Under the pieces are notes generated by a model, which was not told where the DNA came from, did not search any database, and worked only from the letters and a program-made list of their open reading frames with translations. 64,000 bases of DNA, from positions 124,001 to 188,000 of the forward strand of contig NZ_FPAG01000005.1 of the NCBI RefSeq assembly GCF_900116365.1. Direction: 5' to 3'. The DNA is from Zhouia amylolytica. GTDB lineage: Bacteria; Bacteroidota; Bacteroidia; Flavobacteriales; Flavobacteriaceae. Positions 16,235-23,629 of this stretch are shown in pieces (the stretch's first letter is position 1; every line of letters begins with the position of its first letter). The position numbers were made by a program, and so were the translations under genes.

Positions 16235-17783
16235 GCTCTTTAAAAACGTTTAATAAATCCTCTTTAGATTGTGCTTCTTGTTTGAGTAAATCTGTCATTT
16301 CAGCTTGTATAGTTTTCATCTTGTCCTCAAAATTGATGTTCTCGTCTCTGTTTACAAACTCAATGTATTTACTTGGCACTAAAGAGTAGTCTTTAGCTTT
16401 TACCTCTTCAAGATTTGCAGAATAGCAATATTCAGGCACATCTTCGTAACCTGAATCCTTTTGTTGCCAGTTGTGGTAAGTTTCAGCTATTTGTTTTATA
16501 TGGTCAGGTGAGAATTGAATAAACTTTTTCTCAAAAGGTTCTCCAATTTCTCTTAAATCCATAAACAATATTTCATCTTCTCTATTCCTATAATTACGAG
16601 TGGCGTCAGGAAGTTTTACCACACGTTCTTTTTTGTTGTTATTTAAAATCCAAATTGTTACAGAAATATTGGTAGTATAAAACATGTTTTGAGGCAAAAT
16701 AACAATCGCTTCTACCAAGTTGTTTTCAATAAGTTTTTTACGTATTTTATACTCTTCACCACCACCAGAAAGCGCTCCGTTTGCCAAGATAAATCCAGCT
16801 ACACCATTTTGAGAGAGTTTAGAGACCATATTTAAAATCCACCCATAATTGGCGTTGCTTTTTGGTGGTACATCGTAACCTTTCCAACGAGGGTCATCTA
16901 GTAACTCATTATCAGCTCTCCAGTCCTTTTGGTTAAATGGTGGATTAGCCATAATAAAGTCGGCTTTTAGGTCTTTATGTTGGTCTTTGGCAAAGGTATC
17001 GGCAGGTACATCCCCTAAATTGGCTGCAATACCTCGAATAGCCAAGTTCATCTTTGCAAGTTTATAAGTAGTAGAAGTATATTCTTGTCCGTAAATAGAG
17101 ACTTCTTTTTTGTCCCCATTATGCGCTTCAATAAACTTAATGGACTGCACAAACATACCACCAGAACCACAGGCAGGATCGTAGATAATTCCTTTGTATG
17201 GTTCTATCATTTCAGCAATAAGATTTACAATACTTTTTGGTGTGTAGAATTCTCCCTTTCCTTTTCCTTCAGCTAATGCAAACTTGCTTAAAAAATACTC
17301 ATACACACGGCCAACAATATCTTGCTCCTTATCTTTAAGTGTATCAATATTATTAATGGTATCGAGTAGTGCAGACAATTTACTCACATCCATATTAAGG
17401 CGTGAAAAATAGTTATCAGGCAACGCACCTTTTAATGCGGGATTATTTTTTTCTACGGTATGTAAGGCAGTATCTATTTTTAAAGCAATATCATCTTGTT
17501 TGGCATTTTCAATAAGATAACTCCAGCGGGATGCTTCAGGTAAAAAGAAGACGTTCTTCATATTGTAGAACTCCTTCATTTCAAGATATTTTTCTTTCCC
17601 TTCTTCTATCAATTCTTGTCTGCGTTCCTCAAATTTATCGCTGGCAAACTTTAAGAAAATTAAACTTAATACTACGTGTTTGTATTCAGAAGACTCTACT
17701 GTTCCACGAAGTTTATTTGCTGAATCCCAAAGAGTTTCTTCAATGGTTTTTTGTTTTTTGGTTGTTGTTTTTCGTTTAGCCAT
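16212..17783 (-). CDS. hsdM: Type I restriction-modification DNA methylase subunit
   Basis: I start it at 17783 (MAKRKTTTKKQK), giving 523 residues. A 10-residue extension to 17813 is possible but unlikely. An HsdM_N helical domain is followed by the N6-adenine methylase core, with DPACGSGG near residue 202 (AdoMet binding) and the catalytic NPPF near residue 280. It methylates host DNA as M2S with HsdS and forms the restriction complex with HsdR. It is the first gene of the seven-gene defence operon, so its upstream gap (17784-17984) should hold the operon promoter. I could not identify one by eye. Confidence 0.95.
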   Translation of the reverse strand: MAKRKTTTKKQKTIEETLWDSANKLRGTVESSEYKHVVLSLIFLKFASDKFEERRQELIEEGKEKYLEMKEFYNMKNVFFLPEASRWSYLIENAKQDDIALKIDTALHTVEKNNPALKGALPDNYFSRLNMDVSKLSALLDTINNIDTLKDKEQDIVGRVYEYFLSKFALAEGKGKGEFYTPKSIVNLIAEMIEPYKGIIYDPACGSGGMFVQSIKFIEAHNGDKKEVSIYGQEYTSTTYKLAKMNLAIRGIAANLGDVPADTFAKDQHKDLKADFIMANPPFNQKDWRADNELLDDPRWKGYDVPPKSNANYGWILNMVSKLSQNGVAGFILANGALSGGGEEYKIRKKLIENNLVEAIVILPQNMFYTTNISVTIWILNNNKKERVVKLPDATRNYRNREDEILFMDLREIGEPFEKKFIQFSPDHIKQIAETYHNWQQKDSGYEDVPEYCYSANLEEVKAKDYSLVPSKYIEFVNRDENINFEDKMKTIQAEMTDLLKQEAQSKEDLLNVFKELGYDIEL

Positions 17784-17984
17784 AGATAGGGGTGATACTT
17801 TATATTTTACCAAATATACAGGTTTTGTCAGAGGGCATGTTTTGCCTTCTGAATATTTTTATTAATATAATTTTATAAGGAGAAAATAGCGATATAAATG
17901 TAGGAAAAATAAAAACTCCTACAAAGATAGAAGTAGATAAAATTCTCTTAAGAATAGACTTGTTAAAAATATAATCTTTGCTCT

Positions 17985-18359
17985 TTATTTATAATGAAAT
18001 GAAGGTAGGTTTTTAATATTAATCATTTGTAAAATAAGGCGAGTTAAGAAAAAACCACAAACGTATACCAAAAAAGAGATTGAATTAAAATATTTTTTAA
18101 GAATAATCTCTGGGCCAAAGAAATAGATTATTAAATAGATAATACCTATATAAAAAATGTTATATAATACGCTCCCTAAAGCTCCCCATTTACCTGTAAT
18201 AATGAACTTAAGCACAGCGATATTTAACATGATAATAGCTATAATAGCTATAATATACCAATTTTCAATAATAATTGGGTTTATAATACCCCACCAAAAG
18301 TTAAGTGTATTGGCTGGAAATTCTAGAATAATTTTTACGATTTGTTCAATAGGTGTCAT
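17985..18359 (-). CDS. Small membrane protein of unknown function (124 aa)
   Basis: This 124-residue, very hydrophobic protein has about three transmembrane helices, around WYIIAIIAIIMLNIAVLKF, IFYIGIIYLIIYFF and FLVYVCGFFLTRLILQM. It has no signal peptide and no recognisable domain. It lies upstream of the hsdM gene on the same strand but about 200 bases away, so it need not belong to the defence operon. A membrane effector role is possible but unsupported. Confidence 0.6.
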   Translation of the reverse strand: MTPIEQIVKIILEFPANTLNFWWGIINPIIIENWYIIAIIAIIMLNIAVLKFIITGKWGALGSVLYNIFYIGIIYLIIYFFGPEIILKKYFNSISFLVYVCGFFLTRLILQMINIKNLPSFHYK

Positions 18360-18417
18360 TATTTATTTATACACCTTAAAATAATGAAGTCAATAATTTG
18401 AAGTAATAAGAAGTAAT

Positions 18418-18453
18418 AAAAAGGTTCGGTAAAACATATTACCGAACCTTTTT
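18418..18453 (-). terminator. Strong rho-independent-type terminator
   Basis: A long perfect stem (AAAAAGGTTCGGTAA against TTACCGAACCTTTTT) with a short loop ends in a T run on both strands. It follows the stop of the leftward three-gene set ending at 18476 and separates it from the gene at 17985-18359. Confidence 0.9.
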
Positions 18454-18475
18454 GAAGAGAATATTTAATTAGAAA

Positions 18476-18736
18476 TTACTCTACAATCTCTAAACGAGTG
18501 AAAAAGTATTTTAAAGACCAATACATCCAATAAGGTGTAGCTAAACCAAATGTAATGATGGATAATAGCATTAAACCTAAAGACATAATGAAATATTCTC
18601 CAAAGCCCCCTGTAAATTTTATTTTTTTACTCATAAGTAATTTTTTTATAGTTATAGTTTCGTTTTTTAAGGTCTCTTTTTTATTGTTATCTTTTTTAGA
18701 TATTTCTAGTAATTCTGAAACAGATTTTTCCATCAT
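18476..18736 (-). CDS. Small membrane protein (86 aa)
   Basis: A charged cytoplasmic N-terminal half (about 1-40) is followed by one hydrophobic stretch, EYFIMSLGLMLLSIITFGLATPYWMYWSLKYF, that could form one or two membrane segments. The pattern of Gly, Phe and Tyr around it resembles short DUF898/YjgN-like membrane repeats, but the match is by eye only. Its start overlaps the end of the 66-residue gene upstream by four bases, so both are translated together. It is the last gene before the terminator. Confidence 0.6.
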   Translation of the reverse strand: MMEKSVSELLEISKKDNNKKETLKNETITIKKLLMSKKIKFTGGFGEYFIMSLGLMLLSIITFGLATPYWMYWSLKYFFTRLEIVE

Positions 18737-18933
18737 CTATCTTCTTTAATTTGTTTAGTATAAAGAGTAATAAAGAATGTTGCTAATAACACACATCCAA
18801 CAAAATAGATGATGTTTATAATTGTATAGGGTAAATAAAATCCTAGAATACTATTTAAAAAATACACTAATTGAATAAGTGTTATTAATATAACTCCTAA
18901 AAGAGCTAATCCTGTTGCTTTTTTAAGTTCCAT
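18733..18933 (-). CDS. Small two-helix membrane protein (66 aa)
   Basis: This 66-residue protein consists almost wholly of two transmembrane helices (LALLGVILITLIQLVYFLNSI and TIINIIYFVGCVLLATFFITLY) with a charged tail. It starts three bases after the lipoprotein gene stop and overlaps the next gene by four bases, indicating one operon. No family is recognised. It may anchor or partner the neighbouring envelope proteins. Confidence 0.6.
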   Translation of the reverse strand: MELKKATGLALLGVILITLIQLVYFLNSILGFYLPYTIINIIYFVGCVLLATFFITLYTKQIKEDR

Positions 18934-18936
18934 AAT

Positions 18937-19686
18937 TTATTGTCCTACACGTTTACGTTTAGCTTTTATTTGTTTCGCAATTTGCTCCATTTCTCGTGGG
19001 TCTATGTGGCGAGATAAATTAGACATTGCGTCAGCATAGTAAGATTCTAACACCTTAGCAACAGGGTTATATATACCTGTATCGCTTAAAATAACTTTAT
19101 CAGACACTTTTCCTTTAGAGCCATCAAATGTTAGGTTACCATTAGCGTTTACTGGTTTACGGTCAAGGTCAACAGTTTTTTTCCAAAATTTTTCACCGTC
19201 TATAGGATCTGTTGCCGTAAGGATAATTCTACCCTTATGGTAAAAAGTACCTCCTAATTTATAACAAGTTTTGCATAACATTTGAGTGCTAAAGTTTGGT
19301 GTTCTTTTACCAAAACTTCCCTGTTCAGTTAGTATTTCAACTTCAATTTCAATGGCAAAATCGCTATTTAATTTATCACCATATACCATTTCATCTCTTG
19401 TTTTATATGGCCCCTTGATTTTGAATCCGTTTGCATTTAGTGTTTCTTCAAAATCATCAGCCATATTTCGTACAAAAGATGCATATGGCTCAACAAGGTT
19501 GTTGTTGTCTCCATCAGAGAAAACAGGGTCGATGATAGCAACTGTTAAGCTATTTTCGGAGATTTGATTGCGTTGTTCTGGTGTGTAGCCAAACTTAGGA
19601 TTGTACTTTGACGGAGCAACTTGTTTTACGCTTCCGCAAGACATCATTAAAAACCCTAAGGCTAAGAGAGTGAATAATTTTTTCAT
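18937..19686 (-). CDS. Lipoprotein of unknown function
   Basis: I start it at 19686 (MKKLFTLLALGFLMMSC), giving 249 residues with a classical lipoprotein signal and the lipid-attached Cys at residue 17. An upstream in-frame Met at 19758 would place 24 extra residues before the signal and cross the terminator. The mature part has strand-rich segments (SDFAIEIEVEILTE, KGRIILTATDPIDGEKFWKK) and a basic C-terminus. It may sit in the outer membrane or periplasm. It heads a leftward operon with two small membrane proteins, suggesting a small envelope complex of unknown role. Confidence 0.75.
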   Translation of the reverse strand: MKKLFTLLALGFLMMSCGSVKQVAPSKYNPKFGYTPEQRNQISENSLTVAIIDPVFSDGDNNNLVEPYASFVRNMADDFEETLNANGFKIKGPYKTRDEMVYGDKLNSDFAIEIEVEILTEQGSFGKRTPNFSTQMLCKTCYKLGGTFYHKGRIILTATDPIDGEKFWKKTVDLDRKPVNANGNLTFDGSKGKVSDKVILSDTGIYNPVAKVLESYYADAMSNLSRHIDPREMEQIAKQIKAKRKRVGQ

Positions 19687-19739
19687 TTTTACATGGTTTA
19701 TAAGATTGATGTAAAAATGAAATGAATTTAAAACACAAA

Positions 19740-19766
19740 AAAACCAGAATGAAAACATCTGGTTTT
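19740..19766 (-). terminator. Terminator after the response regulator gene
   Basis: AAAACCAGA (19740-19748) pairs with TCTGGTTTT (19758-19766) over a nine-base loop. On the minus strand a run of T follows. It lies just beyond the stop of the regulator at 19795 and separates it from the lipoprotein operon. Confidence 0.8.
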
Positions 19767-19794
19767 TGAATGAAAATGTAGGTTTAGCAAAATT

Positions 19795-20679
19795 TTATTT
19801 CATTCTTTCATATAAGCTTTCAAAACGTTTTTCTACTTCCGCCTTGTATCTGTCTGAAATTTCTAATACTTGGTCAGCAATTTTAATTCGCTTTCCATTA
19901 ATTCTTCCTTGTAAAGAGAATTCATTGTCTATATTAACAATATAATCGTCACTAATACGAACAAAATATGGCGGCACCTTTTTAAGTATTACAGATAAGT
20001 TGTTTGGAACGATATATGATTTTTTCATCCAAGTATAAGCACGTGCATTATTTCGTTCTAATTTTTTATACATAGTTTTTTTTCGTTCTTCTGTCTTTTG
20101 CTCATCTATTTCTTCTGTATTTGTTGTGAAGTATGCTATTTCTTTAAATGGAATACCAACTTGTGAGATGGTTTTGTTGTCTAAGTCTTTGGTGTTTTGA
20201 ACATAGTCAACATATACCAAAATATCCTCTTTTATGAGAGGTTTAGGAGGTGATTTATATAATTCAAGCACTGTTTGTATAGAGCGAATTAAACGTTTTT
20301 CATCCAAATGAGGTTTTGTTTGAATTACTATTGGATCTTCCTCAGTTAGATTGATATCTTTTTTCGAAATAAAATCACCCTGTTTCGTTTTTAAACCTTC
20401 ATAAAAGGTTTGGTCGTCATCTAAATCAGTTACATATATAAAAGGAATGTTATATTCTTTTCTTAACAAGTTACCGAGATAAATACCATTATGGTCTCCT
20501 TGCAAATCAATATCTAATAATACTAAATCAGGTCTTTCTTTATTGATGTTACCAATTGCTTTTTCGACGCTAGGTGAGTAGGAACCTACTGAATAATGAT
20601 GGTCTTTGAGAATCATTTTAAGTCGCTTATATATAAGCGACTTGTCTTCTACAACAAGTATATGAGCTTTATTTTTCAT
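19795..20679 (-). CDS. Response regulator with LytTR-like output domain
   Basis: This 294-residue protein has a receiver domain of about 125 residues with the acidic pair Glu11/Asp12 and the phosphorylatable Asp56 in LVLLDIDLQ. From about residue 195 to the end, the segment including VRISDDYIVNIDNE resembles a LytTR DNA-binding domain. Between them lies a charged linker. It starts one base after the stop of the histidine kinase gene and is surely its partner, acting as a transcription regulator. Possible targets nearby include the divergent lipoprotein gene and the gene at 23040. Confidence 0.85.
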   Translation of the reverse strand: MKNKAHILVVEDKSLIYKRLKMILKDHHYSVGSYSPSVEKAIGNINKERPDLVLLDIDLQGDHNGIYLGNLLRKEYNIPFIYVTDLDDDQTFYEGLKTKQGDFISKKDINLTEEDPIVIQTKPHLDEKRLIRSIQTVLELYKSPPKPLIKEDILVYVDYVQNTKDLDNKTISQVGIPFKEIAYFTTNTEEIDEQKTEERKKTMYKKLERNNARAYTWMKKSYIVPNNLSVILKKVPPYFVRISDDYIVNIDNEFSLQGRINGKRIKIADQVLEISDRYKAEVEKRFESLYERMK

Positions 20680-20680
20680 T

Positions 20681-22297
20681 TTATGCAGCAGTTTTAGGTA
20701 ATGTTATGTTCATGGCAACACCACTAGAGCCATCTATGTTAAAAGTACCTCCATATTCTTGAGTTAAAAGCTGAATTGTTTCAAGTCCAAAAGAATCTAA
20801 ACTATCGATATCAAAATCTTTTGGTAAGCCTTTACCATTGTCCTTCAATGATAATGTGTAAGATTTACTGTTTGAACTTAAGTTAATATCTATAATACCT
20901 TTTTCAGTATCATTAAAAGCATACTTGTAAGAATTGGTAACAAATTCGTTAACTATAAGTCCTACAGGAAAAGACGTGTCTGCAAGAATGGTTTCCTCAT
21001 TTTTTGTTTTATTTAAAATGCTAATATTTTCTTTTGCATAAGCTTCTTGTACATTTTTAACAAGTGTATCTATATAATTTTTGGCTTTTACAGAGGTTAT
21101 ATCGTCTTTCTTAAAGAGTTGTTTATTAACTTCAAACATACTACGCATTCTGTTTTGGAGTTCATTGAGTTTGGTTTGATAGGCTTCATCTTCAAATCTT
21201 CCTTTGGCAAGGTTTATAAACAAATCAATAAATGAAAGATTGTTTTTCATACGATGGTGCAACTCCTTTTGCAAGGTCTCTACCATGTTTTTTTGTTTTT
21301 TAATCTTTTTAAAGAAATAATAAACTAGAAATAATGAAGTAATTGAAATTATAAAAAGTAAAGTTAGATAGGTGATATTTGCATTTTTATACTCTATTTC
21401 ATTTTGACTTAATTGCTCTTGAGTTTTTAACCTAAATAATTCATCGTCAATAACTCTCTTTTGTGATCTAACTAATAAAGAATCTTTAAAATTTTTATAA
21501 AAATTATGTTGTACACTATCTCTTAAATTATCCCACTTAACATATGATTTTAAGATTTGGTCTGATTTACGTTCTTTCAAATCTATTTGATGTAGTAGCC
21601 TTAAAAAACGTTCTCTTACAATTGAAAATTCACTTTTAAGGTATTTGTTTTTAAAACTATAGATGCTTTTTATGTCTGATTTTTTAGCAAACTTATATGC
21701 AAGTTTAGATATTTCAATTAAAGAAGATGTTTTTTTAGAAAGCTCGGTGTTTTCAATTAAAGTATTTAAATTTTTAATATGTTTTTCGACTTCTTTAACA
21801 TTCCCTTGTAAAGAAAGTAGGTAAATTAAATTGTTTAAAGTTTCTATTTCAAATAATTTATCTTTACTAAGTTTAGCCATATTAACAGAAAGGGTTGTTA
21901 ATAAAATAGCATCTTTATATTTACCTTCATTTATTAAAGCTCTCCCAATACCATCCCTTAAATACATTTGAGGGATAGGTTCAATTTTTTTAAAAAGTAA
22001 TTGATGGTTTATACCTTCTTTAAATTGATTTACTGCTTCGTATGTGTCATATATTTCATTATAAACATTACCTAAACCGATACAAGATTGAACAAAAAGA
22101 GGAGAATATTTTTTATTTCCTACACACTCTTTTACTTTTATATAATTTTCAATAGCTTTAGAAAGTTTAGATTCTCTTTGCTGTTTTTCAGCGATAGTTA
22201 AAAAACGTTGACAATTTACAGTTGTATCTTGACTTTTAATGTTTTGAGATTGAGAATTAAAAACTGTTAACAAAAAAATAAGTAAGGTAATTCGCAT
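20681..22297 (-). CDS. TPR-containing sensor histidine kinase (HisKA_2 type)
   Basis: I start it at 22297, where MRITLLIFLLTVFNSQSQ forms a clear signal peptide. This gives 538 residues. A longer frame from 22498 has no signal. The periplasmic part (about 20-300) is helical with TPR-like repeats. One membrane helix lies near residues 305-325. The phosphoacceptor box ELHHRMKNN near residue 348 is of the HisKA_2/HWE type. The ATP-binding domain has the N box NEFVTNSYKYAF and the G1 box DNGKGLP. It senses an envelope signal and should phosphorylate the adjacent regulator. Its start codon overlaps that of a divergent gene. Confidence 0.88.
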   Translation of the reverse strand: MRITLLIFLLTVFNSQSQNIKSQDTTVNCQRFLTIAEKQQRESKLSKAIENYIKVKECVGNKKYSPLFVQSCIGLGNVYNEIYDTYEAVNQFKEGINHQLLFKKIEPIPQMYLRDGIGRALINEGKYKDAILLTTLSVNMAKLSKDKLFEIETLNNLIYLLSLQGNVKEVEKHIKNLNTLIENTELSKKTSSLIEISKLAYKFAKKSDIKSIYSFKNKYLKSEFSIVRERFLRLLHQIDLKERKSDQILKSYVKWDNLRDSVQHNFYKNFKDSLLVRSQKRVIDDELFRLKTQEQLSQNEIEYKNANITYLTLLFIISITSLFLVYYFFKKIKKQKNMVETLQKELHHRMKNNLSFIDLFINLAKGRFEDEAYQTKLNELQNRMRSMFEVNKQLFKKDDITSVKAKNYIDTLVKNVQEAYAKENISILNKTKNEETILADTSFPVGLIVNEFVTNSYKYAFNDTEKGIIDINLSSNSKSYTLSLKDNGKGLPKDFDIDSLDSFGLETIQLLTQEYGGTFNIDGSSGVAMNITLPKTAA

Positions 22298-22862
22298 GGT
22301 TAAGTTAGTTTTTCGTGAAATTTTGATGTTAATTTTTTTATTAATTTTTACTGCTTGTACAAATAATGATTTATCTAAAAATGTTGATAGTCTTTTAAAA
22401 AAGGGTAAGTATTCGCAATTATTTTCGCAATTAAAATACCCAAAGAATCCATCAAAAAACCTAATTGATGTTAGGTTAACTCCAATGATAGATAGCAATT
22501 TTTTTAAACTTGACTCTAGTTCTATTGCTAAAACTAAAAATTATATTTATGATTTAAGTCTTAATGATACTATTAAAAGTCTATTGTTGTCTGAAACCCC
22601 TAATAGTTTTTCGGTTGTTGGAAAAATATTTAACTATAAATCAATTGATACAATTATGTTTGAAAAAGGTAGGTCTTTATTTATTGTTCATGCCCTATAT
22701 TCATTAAAAGAAGTGTCAGAACCATATAGCCTAGATCCTTTAGCTATAAATAAAAAAGAACTTAGCCCCAACACTCAAATTATTTTTAAAATGAAAAGAA
22801 CACTTTTTGGTATTAAAGTAATATCAATAGAGTCTCCAGATATTCATGTGTCGGATGAGTAA
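22296..22862 (+). CDS. Lipoprotein of unknown function, divergent from the kinase
   Basis: This 188-residue protein has the signal MVKLVFREILMLIFLLIFTAC with the lipid-attachment Cys at residue 21. The mature part is Ser/Lys/Asn rich and shows no known domain. Its ATG begins at 22296 inside the reverse ATG of the kinase (CATG, 22295-22298), so the two genes overlap by two bases. No upstream in-frame Met exists close by, and a start at Met11 would leave a signal too short to work. The shared start suggests coordinated control with the kinase/regulator pair. Confidence 0.7.
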   Translation: MVKLVFREILMLIFLLIFTACTNNDLSKNVDSLLKKGKYSQLFSQLKYPKNPSKNLIDVRLTPMIDSNFFKLDSSSIAKTKNYIYDLSLNDTIKSLLLSETPNSFSVVGKIFNYKSIDTIMFEKGRSLFIVHALYSLKEVSEPYSLDPLAINKKELSPNTQIIFKMKRTLFGIKVISIESPDIHVSDE

Positions 22863-22867
22863 ATATA

Positions 22868-22887
22868 AATGTTAAAATTTTAACATT
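22868..22887. repeat. 20-bp perfect palindrome in the 22863-23039 gap
   Basis: AATGTTAAAATTTTAACATT reads the same on both strands and lies five bases after the preceding stop codon. A second inverted repeat, GAAATAAA/TTTATTTC (22913-22935), follows. The rest of the gap contains several TTTTCATT-like units before the gene at 23040. It may be a regulator-binding site or a weak terminator. Confidence 0.5.
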
Positions 22888-23039
22888 CAATGATTTCTGT
22901 AAAAAATGACAGGAAATAAATTTTCATTTTATTTCACTTAATTTTCATTAAAAATAATAATATTTTCATTTTAAATATTTCAAAATAACGATTTCAGATA
23001 CTTTCATTACATAATTACTAACCATTAAAAACGCTAATT

Positions 23040-23624
23040 ATGAATGAATTTACCTTTTATTTAATGAGATATGGCATGTATGCTGTATATGGAATTATAG
23101 TTTTTCTTGTGTTGAAGTTTATTTTCAGCAAAACTTTAAAAAACTATCACTCAAATTGGAACACTCTTATTGATAACTTTGAGTACTCGCCAAAGGAATT
23201 TTATCAACGCCTAAAAACAGAATTAGAATCTCACGGAGTAACAAAAATCAGTATTAAAGAAACAATGCATAAAGAAGGTGGTATGATGTCTCATTCACGA
23301 TTATACCTGCGTGCAACGTGGAAAGATTATCAATATGATATTTGTGGAGCAAAATTTGGTCATGGATTTTTCGTGTCGTGGTGGCTATTGTATAAAGATT
23401 CAATAGGCAAAATATTAATCTCTAAAATACCATTTGTAGGTGGTTGGCTTGCAAGAAGATTATACCCAGTAACTTATTACCGAATAGATACTGCATCTAT
23501 GTTTATGTCTTACGCTCAATCATCAGTGCTAAAAGTTATCGAAGACATTACAAATGACAAAGGAGTCCGTGCATTAACCGAAGCTGAAAAGAAGCCAGTA
23601 TTGAATAACATATTTATTCGTTAG
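23040..23624 (+). CDS. Membrane-anchored protein of unknown function
   Basis: This 194-residue protein has an N-terminal membrane helix (about 12-28, MYAVYGIIVFLVLKFIF) and a cytoplasmic region rich in aromatic residues. Basic and Trp-rich segments follow (ICGAKFGHGFFVSWWLLYK), perhaps a second membrane-associated stretch. The family is not recognised. It ends five bases before the large ATPase gene, so the two form an operon, and it may be a membrane partner of that DNA-pumping ATPase. Confidence 0.7.
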   Translation: MNEFTFYLMRYGMYAVYGIIVFLVLKFIFSKTLKNYHSNWNTLIDNFEYSPKEFYQRLKTELESHGVTKISIKETMHKEGGMMSHSRLYLRATWKDYQYDICGAKFGHGFFVSWWLLYKDSIGKILISKIPFVGGWLARRLYPVTYYRIDTASMFMSYAQSSVLKVIEDITNDKGVRALTEAEKKPVLNNIFIR

Positions 23625-23629
23625 TTTGG

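Noticed and set aside
23310-23325. A CAACGTGG sequence that resembles the ssb junction repeat and could be the left att site
   Set aside because: It lies inside a well-formed coding gene with no ssb sequence beside it, so it is most likely chance.
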